A stretch of 64,000 nt of DNA from Bacteroidales bacterium (GTDB taxonomy: Bacteria; Bacteroidota; Bacteroidia; Bacteroidales; Azobacteroidaceae). The notes beneath the pieces are model-generated. The model worked only from the letters and a program-made list of their open reading frames with translations, had not been told where the DNA came from and did no database searches. The position numbers and the translations under genes are program-made. Below are positions 25,217 through 35,462 of this stretch, piece by piece; position 1 is the first letter of the stretch; the number at the start of each line of letters is the position of its first letter. The stretch covers positions 1-64,000 of the forward strand of contig BHEP01000004.1 of assembly GCA_003851245.1 (NCBI GenBank). The letters are read 5' to 3'.

Positions 25217-27736
25217 ATGAAAAAAATATTGATCTTACTAGCTCTATCCTGCCTCAGTATGGGTGCAAGCCTTGCTACAGATTTGTTTAAAACGACAAAA
25301 AAAATTGATCTTAGAGCTCCCTCAGTTCCCTTGATCACCTCCGACCCCTACCTCTCGATATGGTCGCCCTACAACAAACTAACAGAAGGCAATACCGAAC
25401 ACTGGACTGCCGCCGAACATCCATTGATTGGTGCTATAAGGGTAGATGGGCAAGTTTATCGCTTTATGGGCAAAGACAATATGGACTTGAAGCCAATAGC
25501 AGCAATGACTCATTTTGAACATTGGGAAGCATCCTATACCAATGTCAAACCCAGCGCTGCATGGTTTGAGCCAGATTTCGACGACAGCTCCTGGAAAAAA
25601 GGAGAGGCGGCTTTTGGTAGCGAGGGTATGAAAAGAATTAAAACTCCCTGGAAAGATGGCGATATATGGATAAGAAGAGAGATTGACCTGAGCACGGATA
25701 TATCCAAAGAAAGTCTTTTCCTAAAATACTCACACGACGATGAATTTGAGCTCTATCTCAATGGTGAAAAACTTATAGAAACTGGATACTCATGGAAAGA
25801 CGATGTAGTACTACAGCTCTCCGAACAAACAAAGAAGAACCTTCGCAAGGGAAAAAACGTAATTGCCGCCCATTGCGCCAACAAGGCTGGAGGTGCCTAT
25901 GTAGATTTTGGATTGTATAGCAAGGCCGAAGTAAACACCAACTTCAACAAAGAAGCCATACAAACTGCCCTCAACGTGATGCCCACCCAAACATATTATA
26001 CCTTCACTTGTGGAGCGGTAGAACTGGATCTTGTATTTACCTCTCCTCTATTGATGGACGATCTAGACCTCATATCTACGCCCATCTCCTACATATCATA
26101 TCGTGTGCGAGCCTTAGACAAAAAGGCACATGAGGTGCAGGTATACATACACACCAGCCCCGAACTTGCTGTTCACCAAACTACACAAGCCACGGTTTCT
26201 GAAACTATTGCTAAAAATGGAATGATGTATCTCAAAACGGGAACCATAGATCAGGCAATCACGGAGCGCATAGGCGACAATACCCGCATAGACTGGGGCT
26301 ATGCCTACTTGGCAAGCGACAAGGAAGGCAAGAAAAATCTTTGCCTAGGCAAGGCCGCTGATATAAAAGAATCCTTTATTGCCTCAGGAAAATTGCCGCG
26401 CAGCCAACAGTCCTACACCACTAGAGCTGGCATAGAATGGCCTATTATGGCTTATGTAGATAATCTTGGCATGGTGGATGGCGAGGGTAAGTCGGGCTAT
26501 CTTATGCTAGGGTATGATGATATTTATGCCATAGAATATTTTCATAAGAAAAAAATGGCCTATTGGAAACACAATGGGGCAATTGGTATTTTTGATGCCT
26601 TCGAAAGAGCCAAATCCAACTACCAATCAGTAATGAATCGCTGTAGAAGCTTTGACCTAGAGTTAATAAGCGAAGCGGAAAATGCTGGTGGAAAAGAATA
26701 TGCAGAAATATGCGCCCTCACATATCGCCAAACCATTGCAGCCCACAAGCTACTTACCGACGACGATGGCAATCTACTCTTCTTGTCCAAAGAAAACCAC
26801 AGCAATGGATGTATCAATACTGTTGATCTAACCTACCCCTCGGCTCCCTTGTTTTTGCTCTACAATACCGACTTGCTTAAGGGTATGCTTACCCCAATTT
26901 TCTACTACAGCGAAAGCGGAAGGTGGAATAAGCCCTTTCCAGCACATGACCTCGGCACATATCCTATTGCCAATGGACAACTATATGGAGGAGATATGCC
27001 CGTAGAAGAAGCGGGAAACATGATACTCGCCACAGCTGCAGCATCTATCATTGATGGAAATGCTGATTATGCAATGAAACACTGGAAAACCCTCTCTATA
27101 TGGGTAGAATACCTCGCGGAAAAAGGATTGGATCCGGAAAACCAACTATGTACCGATGACTTTGCAGGACACCTTGCTCACAATGCCAACCTCTCGGCTA
27201 AGGCTATAATGGCTATTGCGGCATATGGCGAAATGGCCAAAATGATGGGCATGGTAGAAACACACAAGCAATACAACAACTTGGCTAGGACGATGGCTAA
27301 GGAATGGGAGGCGATGGCTAAAGATGGGGATCATTACAAACTGGCTTTCGACAAAAGCGGATCGTGGAGCCAAAAATATAATATGGTATGGGATGATATT
27401 TTTGATTGGAATATATTCCCTTCACAAATCATTAAAACCGAAATCCCTTTCTACCTAAGCAAACAGAAAAAATATGGACTTCCCCTCGATTCAAGAATGG
27501 ATTATACCAAATCGGATTGGGTGATATGGACAGCTTGCATGGCCGACAATGACGAAACTTTTGCCAAATTTATTGCTCCTATATACAAGTATGCCAACGA
27601 AACCTCTTCGAGAGTGCCTATGAGCGATTGGCACGATACGAATACAGGCAATTCTATCAATTTCAAAGCCCGTTCGGTAGTAGGAGGGTACTATATGAAA
27701 ATGCTCAAAGAACGAGTGAAATCCCAGAGTTATTGA
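25217..27736 (+). CDS. Glutaminase-like protein (DUF4964/DUF5127/DUF4965/DUF1793 layout)
   Basis: The 839-residue protein has a signal peptide (MKKILILLALSCLSMGASLA). The segment VPLITSDPYLSIWSP is the DUF4964 start. A galactose-binding-like insert (WFEPDFDDSSWKKGEAAFG, IWIRREIDLS) is followed by DUF5127 and by the (alpha/alpha)-barrel region DUF4965/DUF1793 (WKTLSIWVEYLAEKGLDPENQLCTDDFAGH, NLSAKAIMAIAAYGEMAKMMG). Relatives include fungal glutaminase A, but in polysaccharide loci the activity is unproven and a glycosidase role is possible. It is the first gene of block A, directly behind the operator and promoter. Confidence 0.8.
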   Translation: MKKILILLALSCLSMGASLATDLFKTTKKIDLRAPSVPLITSDPYLSIWSPYNKLTEGNTEHWTAAEHPLIGAIRVDGQVYRFMGKDNMDLKPIAAMTHFEHWEASYTNVKPSAAWFEPDFDDSSWKKGEAAFGSEGMKRIKTPWKDGDIWIRREIDLSTDISKESLFLKYSHDDEFELYLNGEKLIETGYSWKDDVVLQLSEQTKKNLRKGKNVIAAHCANKAGGAYVDFGLYSKAEVNTNFNKEAIQTALNVMPTQTYYTFTCGAVELDLVFTSPLLMDDLDLISTPISYISYRVRALDKKAHEVQVYIHTSPELAVHQTTQATVSETIAKNGMMYLKTGTIDQAITERIGDNTRIDWGYAYLASDKEGKKNLCLGKAADIKESFIASGKLPRSQQSYTTRAGIEWPIMAYVDNLGMVDGEGKSGYLMLGYDDIYAIEYFHKKKMAYWKHNGAIGIFDAFERAKSNYQSVMNRCRSFDLELISEAENAGGKEYAEICALTYRQTIAAHKLLTDDDGNLLFLSKENHSNGCINTVDLTYPSAPLFLLYNTDLLKGMLTPIFYYSESGRWNKPFPAHDLGTYPIANGQLYGGDMPVEEAGNMILATAAASIIDGNADYAMKHWKTLSIWVEYLAEKGLDPENQLCTDDFAGHLAHNANLSAKAIMAIAAYGEMAKMMGMVETHKQYNNLARTMAKEWEAMAKDGDHYKLAFDKSGSWSQKYNMVWDDIFDWNIFPSQIIKTEIPFYLSKQKKYGLPLDSRMDYTKSDWVIWTACMADNDETFAKFIAPIYKYANETSSRVPMSDWHDTNTGNSINFKARSVVGGYYMKMLKERVKSQSY

Positions 27737-27796
27737 AAACCCCTAGAATAATTCTGTAACAAAACATTTTTTCTAATCTATAAAAATAAAAAACCA

Positions 27797-29185
27797 ATGA
27801 AGAAAGACTTTAAAAAGATCAAGCGGCAGGCATTGACTATTCTCTGCTGCGCCATCTCTGCATTTTTTGTCGCCTGCGACAGTGGTTCTACAACTGTAGA
27901 TATTGGCAAAGGACACGATGCGACCCACAATCCCTCTCAGCCTGTGACAGTGGTATCATTCGAGCCAGAGAGCGGCGGTGTAGGAGCCCAAATTCTGGTC
28001 TCGGGGTCTAATTTTGGAAGCGACACCTCTGCCATCAAAGTAATGATGGACGATGTTTATTTGAATGTTATACAATCCAACGGCAAGATCATTTATGCTA
28101 TTATCCCTGCCGGCCAGCCCTCCCCTAGCAATGAGGCTGGTGTCATTTCTGTGCATATAGGAAAAGGCAGTGACCTTAAAGAGGTAAGAGCCCCCGGATT
28201 ATTTAAGTATGACATTACTCCTTTTGTATCTACCTTGGCCGGATACATAGACGAGAAAGGAAACACGTCGGTAAAAGACGGACCCATCAACGAAGCCCAA
28301 TTTGAAGAGCCTCATTGGCTAACATTCGACCAGCACAAAAATCTATATATATTGGAAGAGGGCAGAGGCATGAGGTTTATAGACAAGGACCGCAGCGAGG
28401 TAACAACCAAATTTAGAACCTCCAGCGGTATTGATCGTGTAAGAACAATTTCATTTACAAACGACTATTCTAAAATGTATATCACCAACGATGATGGCGA
28501 CGAAAACTGGAATGGTATAGGCACTATCGAGCTTTCTGAGGAGAGCGATTTTACATTCTGGAAACGGGCTATCAACTCTAGGCAGTGCAATGGGGGAGAT
28601 GTGCACCCACAAGACAATAGCTACTTCTTTGGAAGCTATGAACAAGGGCAGGTATTTAAGTGGGATGGCAGGTCCAACCCCATATCAGCCAAAGAAAATT
28701 CCAAAGAACTCTTCAAGATACAAGACCGATCATGGGAGTTTAACATACAATTTCATCCAAGCGGCGATTTTGCATACATCGTAGTGATCAACAAACACTA
28801 CATTCTCAAATCTTACTACAACAGCGAAAGACAAGAACTGGAGCTGCCCGTGCTCTTTGCTGGCTACCCCGATCAAGCAGGCCATAGAGATGGAGTTGCT
28901 ACAGCTGCACGTTTTAACCAGCCCTACCAAGGAACTTTCGACAAAGAGGGCAATTTCTATGTCTGCGATAGAGATAACCACTGCATACGCAAAGTAACGC
29001 CCCAAGGAATTGTAAGCACTTTTGCTGGGCGACCACAGAACCATGGATACACCGATGGGACTCTCAGAGATGCCCAATTCGATCGTCCCAATGGCATTGT
29101 GTATGATACCGACAACAATGAGTTCTTTATTGCAGACCGTCAAAACAGACGTATACGCAAAATAAGCATGCCTAAAAACAATTAA
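27797..29185 (+). CDS. IPT/TIG and NHL-repeat lipoprotein
   Basis: The 462-residue protein carries a lipobox FVAC with Cys27. An IPT/TIG Ig-like domain (VVSFEPESGGVGAQILVSGSNFG) covers about residues 50-135, and NHL propeller repeats cover 140-460 (DGVATAARFNQPYQGTFDKEGNFYVCDRDNHCIRKVT, then a second such unit near the end). Such proteins sit at the cell surface next to SusCD and are thought to bind glycan. The stop overlaps the SusC start by one base (TAATG), so translation is coupled. Confidence 0.85.
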   Translation: MKKDFKKIKRQALTILCCAISAFFVACDSGSTTVDIGKGHDATHNPSQPVTVVSFEPESGGVGAQILVSGSNFGSDTSAIKVMMDDVYLNVIQSNGKIIYAIIPAGQPSPSNEAGVISVHIGKGSDLKEVRAPGLFKYDITPFVSTLAGYIDEKGNTSVKDGPINEAQFEEPHWLTFDQHKNLYILEEGRGMRFIDKDRSEVTTKFRTSSGIDRVRTISFTNDYSKMYITNDDGDENWNGIGTIELSEESDFTFWKRAINSRQCNGGDVHPQDNSYFFGSYEQGQVFKWDGRSNPISAKENSKELFKIQDRSWEFNIQFHPSGDFAYIVVINKHYILKSYYNSERQELELPVLFAGYPDQAGHRDGVATAARFNQPYQGTFDKEGNFYVCDRDNHCIRKVTPQGIVSTFAGRPQNHGYTDGTLRDAQFDRPNGIVYDTDNNEFFIADRQNRRIRKISMPKNN

Positions 29186-32100
29186 TGATGAAGAGACAAA
29201 TATATACTCTGCTACTCACATTGCTGCTATTTCCCTTGGGGATTTCAGCACAACAGACAGTCACACTTACTGGTATGGTCAATGACATAGACAACGAACC
29301 TCTCATAGGTGTATCCATTGCGGTGAAAGACCAAGTAAGTAGCGGCACCGTGACCGACATGGACGGAAAATTCTCAATTGTAGTACGCCCTTATAGTTCC
29401 CTCATATTTAGCTATGTAGGCTACAATAAGCAGGAAGTAAACATAGGCGACAAAACCACAATCAATGTGCGAATGGAAAGCGCTAGCATATTGGATGAGG
29501 TGGTAATTACGGCGGCTGGCACCCAGCGCAAAATATCCTCCACGGGAGCCATCACAAGCGTCGACATAAAGACCCTCAATGTATCTTCATCCAACCTCAC
29601 CAACGCCCTAGTTGGCAATGTGGCAGGGATAATTGCCGTGCAAGGATCGGGCGAGCCTGGAAGCAATAATTCCGAATTTTGGATACGTGGTATATCTACC
29701 TTTGGAGCCAATCAGAGCGCCCTAGTATTGGTCGATGGATTTGAGCGTAACTTCAATGAGATAAATGTTGAAGACATCGCCGAATTTTCCATCCTCAAAG
29801 ATGCCTCCGCAACAGCAATATATGGCTCTAAAGGAGCCAATGGCGTTGTTCTTATCACCACAAAAAGGGGAAATGCAGGGAAAATAAATATCAATGCAAA
29901 GGTAGAATATGGATACAATGCACGCACACGAACACCCGAGTTTGTAGATGGTATAGGCTATGCCAATATGGTAAATGAGGCATTGGTCACAAGAAACAGG
30001 GAGCCCCTCTACAGCCCTCAAGAAATTGATATTATAAGATACCAACTCGATCCCGACCTATATCCCAATGTAGATTGGATGGATCTTCTTCTTCGTGAGG
30101 GGGCAAGCACACGAAGAGCATCGCTCAACTTTGATGGAGGAGGTACTACGGCACGATATTTTGTGTCTGGAAGCTATGTCGATGAGGGTGGAATGTACAA
30201 GACCGACAAAATGATGAGCGACTACAATACAAACTCCAACCTCCAACGCTGGAACTATAGAACCAACTTTGATATGGATTTGACAAAAACCACCTTAATC
30301 AGTGTAGGTGTTTCTGGACACTTACAGAAGCACAACAAGGCTGGCTTGGGTCACGACATATGGCATTCACTAGTAGGGCAAACTCCCGTAGATATTCCAG
30401 TAATGTACTCCAATGGGAGAACGCCAAGCTCTGGCATAGGAAGCAGGACAAATCCATGGGTACTTGCCACACAAACGGGCTTTGTAGAAAACTGGGAAAA
30501 TATAGCGCAGATAAACGTAAGCATCAAACAAGACCTCAAGTTTATTGCTGAAGGTCTGAGATTTGAAGGGCGATTGGGCCTGGACTCTAAAAATACAAAC
30601 TATATAGGCCGCACCAAATGGCCAGAGCAGTATAATGTAGAAAGAAGGAGGGACTTAGAGGGTAATTTGGTAATGAAACGCATAGCTACCGAGCGATTTT
30701 TAGAGCAACAAACTGGGAGCAGTGGCGAACGCTTCTACAACATGGAGCTAGAAATGCACTACAATCGTGTATTTGCCGAAAAACATAGATTTGGAGCTCT
30801 ATTGAAGTCCTTTCAAAACGAGAAGACAGAAGTTATAGAAAAAGGTGACGAGAGCGAACTCCAATTCCTTATAAGGGGAATGCCCCGACGAAATCTCGGA
30901 ATGTCGGGACGCAGCACCTATGGATATATGGATCGCTACCTCCTAGAATTTAACTTCGGATACACAGGCTCTGAAAATTTCAAAAAGGGACATCAGTTCG
31001 GATTCTTTCCTGCCGTTTCTGTAGGATGGAACATTGCCGAAGAAGGTTTTGTTAAAAAAAGCCTCCCGTGGCTCTCTATGGCTAAGGTAAGGTATTCCTA
31101 CGGAGAGGTGGGCAACGAAAGGATAGATACACGATTTCCATACCTCACCCAAATTAACGAAAGGGGAGACTACAACTTTGCCGATATTGGACAAGACTAC
31201 ATAATTAATGGACTCCATCTTGCCACAGTTGCAGCCAATAGCCTCACTTGGGAGGTAGCTAAAAAACACAACCTAGGCTTCGACATCAACGTAAAAAATG
31301 GACTTTTTACAGCCACCGTAGATCTCTTCAAAGACACCCGCGAAGACATTTATATGCAACGCAAAAACCTTCCTGGCATGGTAGGTATCACCAGCCAGCC
31401 TTGGGCAAATGTAGGGAAGATGGAAAGCCAGGGCTTTGATGGAAGCCTTGCATTTAGCAAGAAAATAAGCGATGTGCAGCTAACCTTCCGTGGCAATATA
31501 ACCTATGCAAAAAATGAGGTAATAGAATTTGACGAAGAAACAAGTGCCCTACCCTATAGAATGACACAGGGATACCGACACCGACAGGTGAAAGGACTCG
31601 TCGCCCTAGGTCTCTTTGAAGACTACGACGATATACGAAACTCGCCCAAGCAAACCTTTGGCAACTACATGCCCGGCGACATCAAATACAAGGATGTTAA
31701 CGGCGATGGTGTAATCAACGACCTCGACATTGTGGCTATAGGAGCTACCGAAGTTCCCAGCCTTGTATACGGCCTAGGCCTATCATTGGTATGGACGGGC
31801 TTTGATTTCAATATCCATTTTCAGGGAGCTGGCAAATCATCCAAAATGATCAATGGGTCGAGTGTATACCCATTTGTTGACGGCTCTTGGGGCAATATAT
31901 TTACCGAAGTCGCTGCCGATGGCAATAGATGGATATCTAAAGAAATATCGGGAGACCCTGCTACCGAAAATCCCAATGCCAAATATCCCCGCTTAAGTAT
32001 GGGTGGGAACGACAACAATTACAGGGGGTCTACATTTTGGCTCAGAGATGGCAAATATATACGTCTCAAAACCCTAGAATTTGGCTACACCATTCCAAAA

Positions 32101-32268
32101 CGCATATTGGCAAAAGCTCATGCCTCTGGTGCTCGAGTGTTTTTTGTTGGCAACAACCTTGCACTGTGGGATAGCCTCAAGCTTTGGGATCCTGAATTAG
32201 ACACCTCCAATGGTCAGAAGTATCCTCTCAACAAGAGCCTCACCTTTGGACTTACATTGAATTTCTAA
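29185..32268 (+). CDS. SusC-like TonB-dependent outer-membrane transporter (block A)
   Basis: The 1027 residues comprise a signal peptide, a carboxypeptidase-regulatory-like domain (LTGMVNDIDNEPLIGVSIAV, DMDGKFSI), the plug (with the family hallmark EFSILKDASATAIYGSKGANG) and the 22-stranded barrel ending in LTFGLTLNF with the terminal aromatic residue. It imports glycan fragments together with the SusD protein that follows 29 bp downstream. The signal region MKRQIYTLLLTLLLFPLGISAQ supports the start. Confidence 0.95.
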   Translation: MMKRQIYTLLLTLLLFPLGISAQQTVTLTGMVNDIDNEPLIGVSIAVKDQVSSGTVTDMDGKFSIVVRPYSSLIFSYVGYNKQEVNIGDKTTINVRMESASILDEVVITAAGTQRKISSTGAITSVDIKTLNVSSSNLTNALVGNVAGIIAVQGSGEPGSNNSEFWIRGISTFGANQSALVLVDGFERNFNEINVEDIAEFSILKDASATAIYGSKGANGVVLITTKRGNAGKININAKVEYGYNARTRTPEFVDGIGYANMVNEALVTRNREPLYSPQEIDIIRYQLDPDLYPNVDWMDLLLREGASTRRASLNFDGGGTTARYFVSGSYVDEGGMYKTDKMMSDYNTNSNLQRWNYRTNFDMDLTKTTLISVGVSGHLQKHNKAGLGHDIWHSLVGQTPVDIPVMYSNGRTPSSGIGSRTNPWVLATQTGFVENWENIAQINVSIKQDLKFIAEGLRFEGRLGLDSKNTNYIGRTKWPEQYNVERRRDLEGNLVMKRIATERFLEQQTGSSGERFYNMELEMHYNRVFAEKHRFGALLKSFQNEKTEVIEKGDESELQFLIRGMPRRNLGMSGRSTYGYMDRYLLEFNFGYTGSENFKKGHQFGFFPAVSVGWNIAEEGFVKKSLPWLSMAKVRYSYGEVGNERIDTRFPYLTQINERGDYNFADIGQDYIINGLHLATVAANSLTWEVAKKHNLGFDINVKNGLFTATVDLFKDTREDIYMQRKNLPGMVGITSQPWANVGKMESQGFDGSLAFSKKISDVQLTFRGNITYAKNEVIEFDEETSALPYRMTQGYRHRQVKGLVALGLFEDYDDIRNSPKQTFGNYMPGDIKYKDVNGDGVINDLDIVAIGATEVPSLVYGLGLSLVWTGFDFNIHFQGAGKSSKMINGSSVYPFVDGSWGNIFTEVAADGNRWISKEISGDPATENPNAKYPRLSMGGNDNNYRGSTFWLRDGKYIRLKTLEFGYTIPKRILAKAHASGARVFFVGNNLALWDSLKLWDPELDTSNGQKYPLNKSLTFGLTLNF

Positions 32269-32297
32269 GAGGCAAACAAAAAAAATAAAAAAATAAT

Positions 32298-34319
32298 ATG
32301 AAAAAAATAATATATTCATCAATAATTGCAGGATGCGCCTTCATCATAAGCCTATCCTCCTGTGCAGATTATCTCGATGTAGAATACATATTCAAGGATC
32401 AACAAGACATAGAAGGCACCTTTGCAAGTAAGGACTACTCCGAGCAATGGCTTGCCGACGTATATTCCCGCCTTAGCGATGGCGAAAATGTGATAGTTGC
32501 AAGCAAGGGGCATCAGCCCTTCAATTTTCTTGCCGACGACATGTTTTTTGGCGATAGGGGTTCTACTTACGAGGATCTCAAGAATTGCAAATACAATGAA
32601 AATGACAGACAAGGAAGCTGGAACTCTTGCTACGAGGGCATACGCAATGCCTCTACCTTTATCCATAACATAGATAAAAATGTAGAAATGACCCCTATCG
32701 AAATACTCGACAACAAGGCTCAGGCTAGATTCCTCAGAGCCTACTACTACTGGATGTTGCTGCGCAAATACGGACCTATTCCAATCCTCGACGATGAGGG
32801 CCTCGACCATACCTTGGCTTATGAAGCCCTCGCAAGACCTCGAAACACCTATCTCGAATGTGCCGAGTTTATAGCAAGTGAAATGGCACTCGCTGCCAAA
32901 GATCTCTTAGACACACGCACCAGCAGAGAAATAGCACGTGCCACAAAGGGAGCTGCCCTAGCAGTAAGAGCCAGAGTATATTTGTATGCTGCCAGCCCCC
33001 TATTCAATGGCAATAGCGACACTTGGGCTAGCCAACTTACCGACCACAGTGGACGTGCCCTTATTTCGGCACAATACAATGAGGAGCTATGGGCTAAGGC
33101 TGCTGCTGCTGCCAAAGAGGTAATAGACCTGCAAGTATACCGCATACATACCGCCCCCTTTAGGGCTGAGGATCAAGGGCAATCTTATCCCAAAACGATG
33201 ATTCCCCCATACCATCCTCAATATTCAAATGCCAGCTTTCCCGATGGATGGAAAGACATAGACCCCTTTGAATCATACCGTGAGGTATTCAATGGAGCTC
33301 TTCCCATTACTAGCAACAGCGAAATGATATTTTCCAGAGGAGTCAATACGAACTCCGAAGATATTACTATAATGCTCCTGCACCAAACACCCAGATCGCT
33401 CAATGGATGGAATACCCATGGAGTGAGTCTTAAGCATGCCAACACCTACTACATGAACGACGGAAGCGATTTTCATGCCTATGGCAAAAGCGACCCCAGA
33501 GAGGGCAGGCCTGAATATGAGCTCACCGCCGACAGCGAAGAGTGCCGCCCCCTATCATCAGGGGTATCCAAAGAATATGCAGGGAGAGAAGCCCGTTTCT
33601 ATGCCTCCATAGCATACAATGGCAGCATTTGGGAGTGCGAAAATGCCCCCGAAAGCGAGAACAAGAAATATTCGCAAGTCTTCTACTGGAGGGGCTCTCA
33701 AGATGGCAAGCTATCTACTGCCCCAGGCTTCTATATACGAACGGGCCTAGGAATAAAGAAGTTTAATCATCCACGCGACTATTTCTATAGCTCCCAATCC
33801 TTTTCTGGGTTTCCTAAGGTCGATATAGATATTAGATATGCCGAAATATTGCTCATCTATGCCGAAGCTCTCAACGAACTCAATGCCTCCTATTCCATAC
33901 CCAACTATCTGGGCAATGCCTCAATAGAAGTAGGCAGAAATATTTCCGAAATGAGTAAGTATATGAGCCAAATACGTTTCAGAGCGGGACTGGTAGACCT
34001 AAGCAATGATGTATATGCCAATCCTACGGCCTTTAGGAAGGCTCTCAAAAGAGAAAGGCAGCTAGAACTATTTGCCGAAACGCATAGATACTACGACCTT
34101 AGGCGCTGGAAAGATGCAGCAATAGAAGAAACAATGCCTGTGTGGGGCTGCAATATGAACATGACAGAAGCCCAAAAGGAGCAATTTCATATGCCTGTGC
34201 TAGTGCCCTCATTGCCTACCATATTCATCGACAAGATGTATCTATGGCCCCTATCGCATGACGAATTGCGTAGAAACAAGAAGCTTACACAAAACCCTGG
34301 TTGGACTTCTTACGATTAA
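32298..34319 (+). CDS. SusD/RagB-like surface glycan-binding lipoprotein (block A)
   Basis: The 673-residue protein begins MKKIIYSSIIAGCAFIISLSSC, a lipoprotein signal. The SusD fold is shown by the tetratricopeptide-like helices (AQARFLRAYYYWMLLRKYGPIP, ATKGAALAVRARVYLYAASPLFNG) and by the C-terminal RERQLELFAETHRYYDLRRW motif. It caps the SusC barrel and binds substrate. Its length exceeds the usual 500-600 residues because of extra loops. It follows SusC closely in the same operon. Confidence 0.95.
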   Translation: MKKIIYSSIIAGCAFIISLSSCADYLDVEYIFKDQQDIEGTFASKDYSEQWLADVYSRLSDGENVIVASKGHQPFNFLADDMFFGDRGSTYEDLKNCKYNENDRQGSWNSCYEGIRNASTFIHNIDKNVEMTPIEILDNKAQARFLRAYYYWMLLRKYGPIPILDDEGLDHTLAYEALARPRNTYLECAEFIASEMALAAKDLLDTRTSREIARATKGAALAVRARVYLYAASPLFNGNSDTWASQLTDHSGRALISAQYNEELWAKAAAAAKEVIDLQVYRIHTAPFRAEDQGQSYPKTMIPPYHPQYSNASFPDGWKDIDPFESYREVFNGALPITSNSEMIFSRGVNTNSEDITIMLLHQTPRSLNGWNTHGVSLKHANTYYMNDGSDFHAYGKSDPREGRPEYELTADSEECRPLSSGVSKEYAGREARFYASIAYNGSIWECENAPESENKKYSQVFYWRGSQDGKLSTAPGFYIRTGLGIKKFNHPRDYFYSSQSFSGFPKVDIDIRYAEILLIYAEALNELNASYSIPNYLGNASIEVGRNISEMSKYMSQIRFRAGLVDLSNDVYANPTAFRKALKRERQLELFAETHRYYDLRRWKDAAIEETMPVWGCNMNMTEAQKEQFHMPVLVPSLPTIFIDKMYLWPLSHDELRRNKKLTQNPGWTSYD

Positions 34320-34363
34320 TTGCAATGAATTATAATATGAAATACATACTAAAAACATTCAAT

Positions 34364-35350
34364 ATGAAACCTACATACAAATGGCTAACAGCCCTCACTT
34401 GCCTCTTCCTACTTGGAGGATGCAATGACGAATGGAACGATGAGCAGTACGAGAAGTATATTTCCTTTGTTCACAGCGGAGACAATAGAGTATATCTTAA
34501 ATACGAGGCGCAAGGAGGAAATAAAACCTACCACCTGCCAGTGCAAATCAGTGGTTCTCAAAGCAATTCTAGCGATGTAAGAGTCACTATTGCTGTGGAT
34601 CCTGATACCTTGGTGAAATACAATTTCGACAACTTCCGCTCTCGAGAAGACCTATACTTCAAAGAGTTGGATGCCAAACACTATGCCCTAAAGTCGTGGT
34701 CGGCAACAATTCCTGCGGGTTCTACCAAAACGTCTATAGACATAGATTTCTCCTTTCTTGGTCTCGACAACTTCGACAAGCATATGCTCCCTCTATCCAT
34801 TGATGCCTCTTCTGAGCTTATGCCAAATCCCAACAAGCATTACAAAAAATCGCTTATGCAAATTATATTGTTTAACGACTATTCGGGCAAGTATGAAGTT
34901 ACAGCCGAAATGACTGAAGTAAACAATGATGGGCATGAGGTAGGCGACAAAATAAAGGTAGAATCTCGCAACTCATGGGTAGAAGACGAAAATACAGTGT
35001 TTTTCTATGCTGGTTTCACCGAAGAGCAAGCCATTGACAGGAAAGATTATAGAGTATATGCCAAATTTGAAAAACGCGACGACTTGTCGGGTATTGTAGA
35101 GCTCTATACCGACAATCCCGATATGGAATTGACTTGGGTGCCTGCCGAATGCTTCTTTATAATTCAAGAGGAAATGGACGAGCTCCAACCCTACCTCAAG
35201 AGGCGCTATATCACAATGAACGTCAATTACACTTACCTCGATATATCAAACAAAAACTTCCCCATACGATACAAGTATGCTGGCACAATGATTCTCGAAC
35301 GTGTGCTCAATATACTTATGCCCGAGGAGGATCAATATATTTTTGATTGA
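34364..35350 (+). CDS. Surface lipoprotein, DUF1735/DUF4973-type putative glycan-binding protein
   Basis: I choose ATG 34364 because MKPTYKWLTALTCLFLLGGC then forms an ideal lipoprotein signal with Cys20. In-frame ATGs at 34325 and 34337 remain possible. The DUF1735-like domain (YLKYEAQGGNKTYHLPVQISGS, LVKYNFDNF, IPAGSTKTSIDIDF) is followed by a lipocalin-like DUF4973-type part (NDYSGKYEVTAEMTEV). Proteins in this position act as surface glycan-binding proteins. The gene follows SusD and precedes GH76. Confidence 0.7.
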   Translation: MKPTYKWLTALTCLFLLGGCNDEWNDEQYEKYISFVHSGDNRVYLKYEAQGGNKTYHLPVQISGSQSNSSDVRVTIAVDPDTLVKYNFDNFRSREDLYFKELDAKHYALKSWSATIPAGSTKTSIDIDFSFLGLDNFDKHMLPLSIDASSELMPNPNKHYKKSLMQIILFNDYSGKYEVTAEMTEVNNDGHEVGDKIKVESRNSWVEDENTVFFYAGFTEEQAIDRKDYRVYAKFEKRDDLSGIVELYTDNPDMELTWVPAECFFIIQEEMDELQPYLKRRYITMNVNYTYLDISNKNFPIRYKYAGTMILERVLNILMPEEDQYIFD

Positions 35351-35462
35351 CATTTCCGTTTGCATTAGCTTCTAAAAGGACTACAGACACCCACTAGGAG
35401 CTGTCGCCATTTCAGAACTTACTTTTATATGTATTATTCATTCATTATTATTCATTACAAGG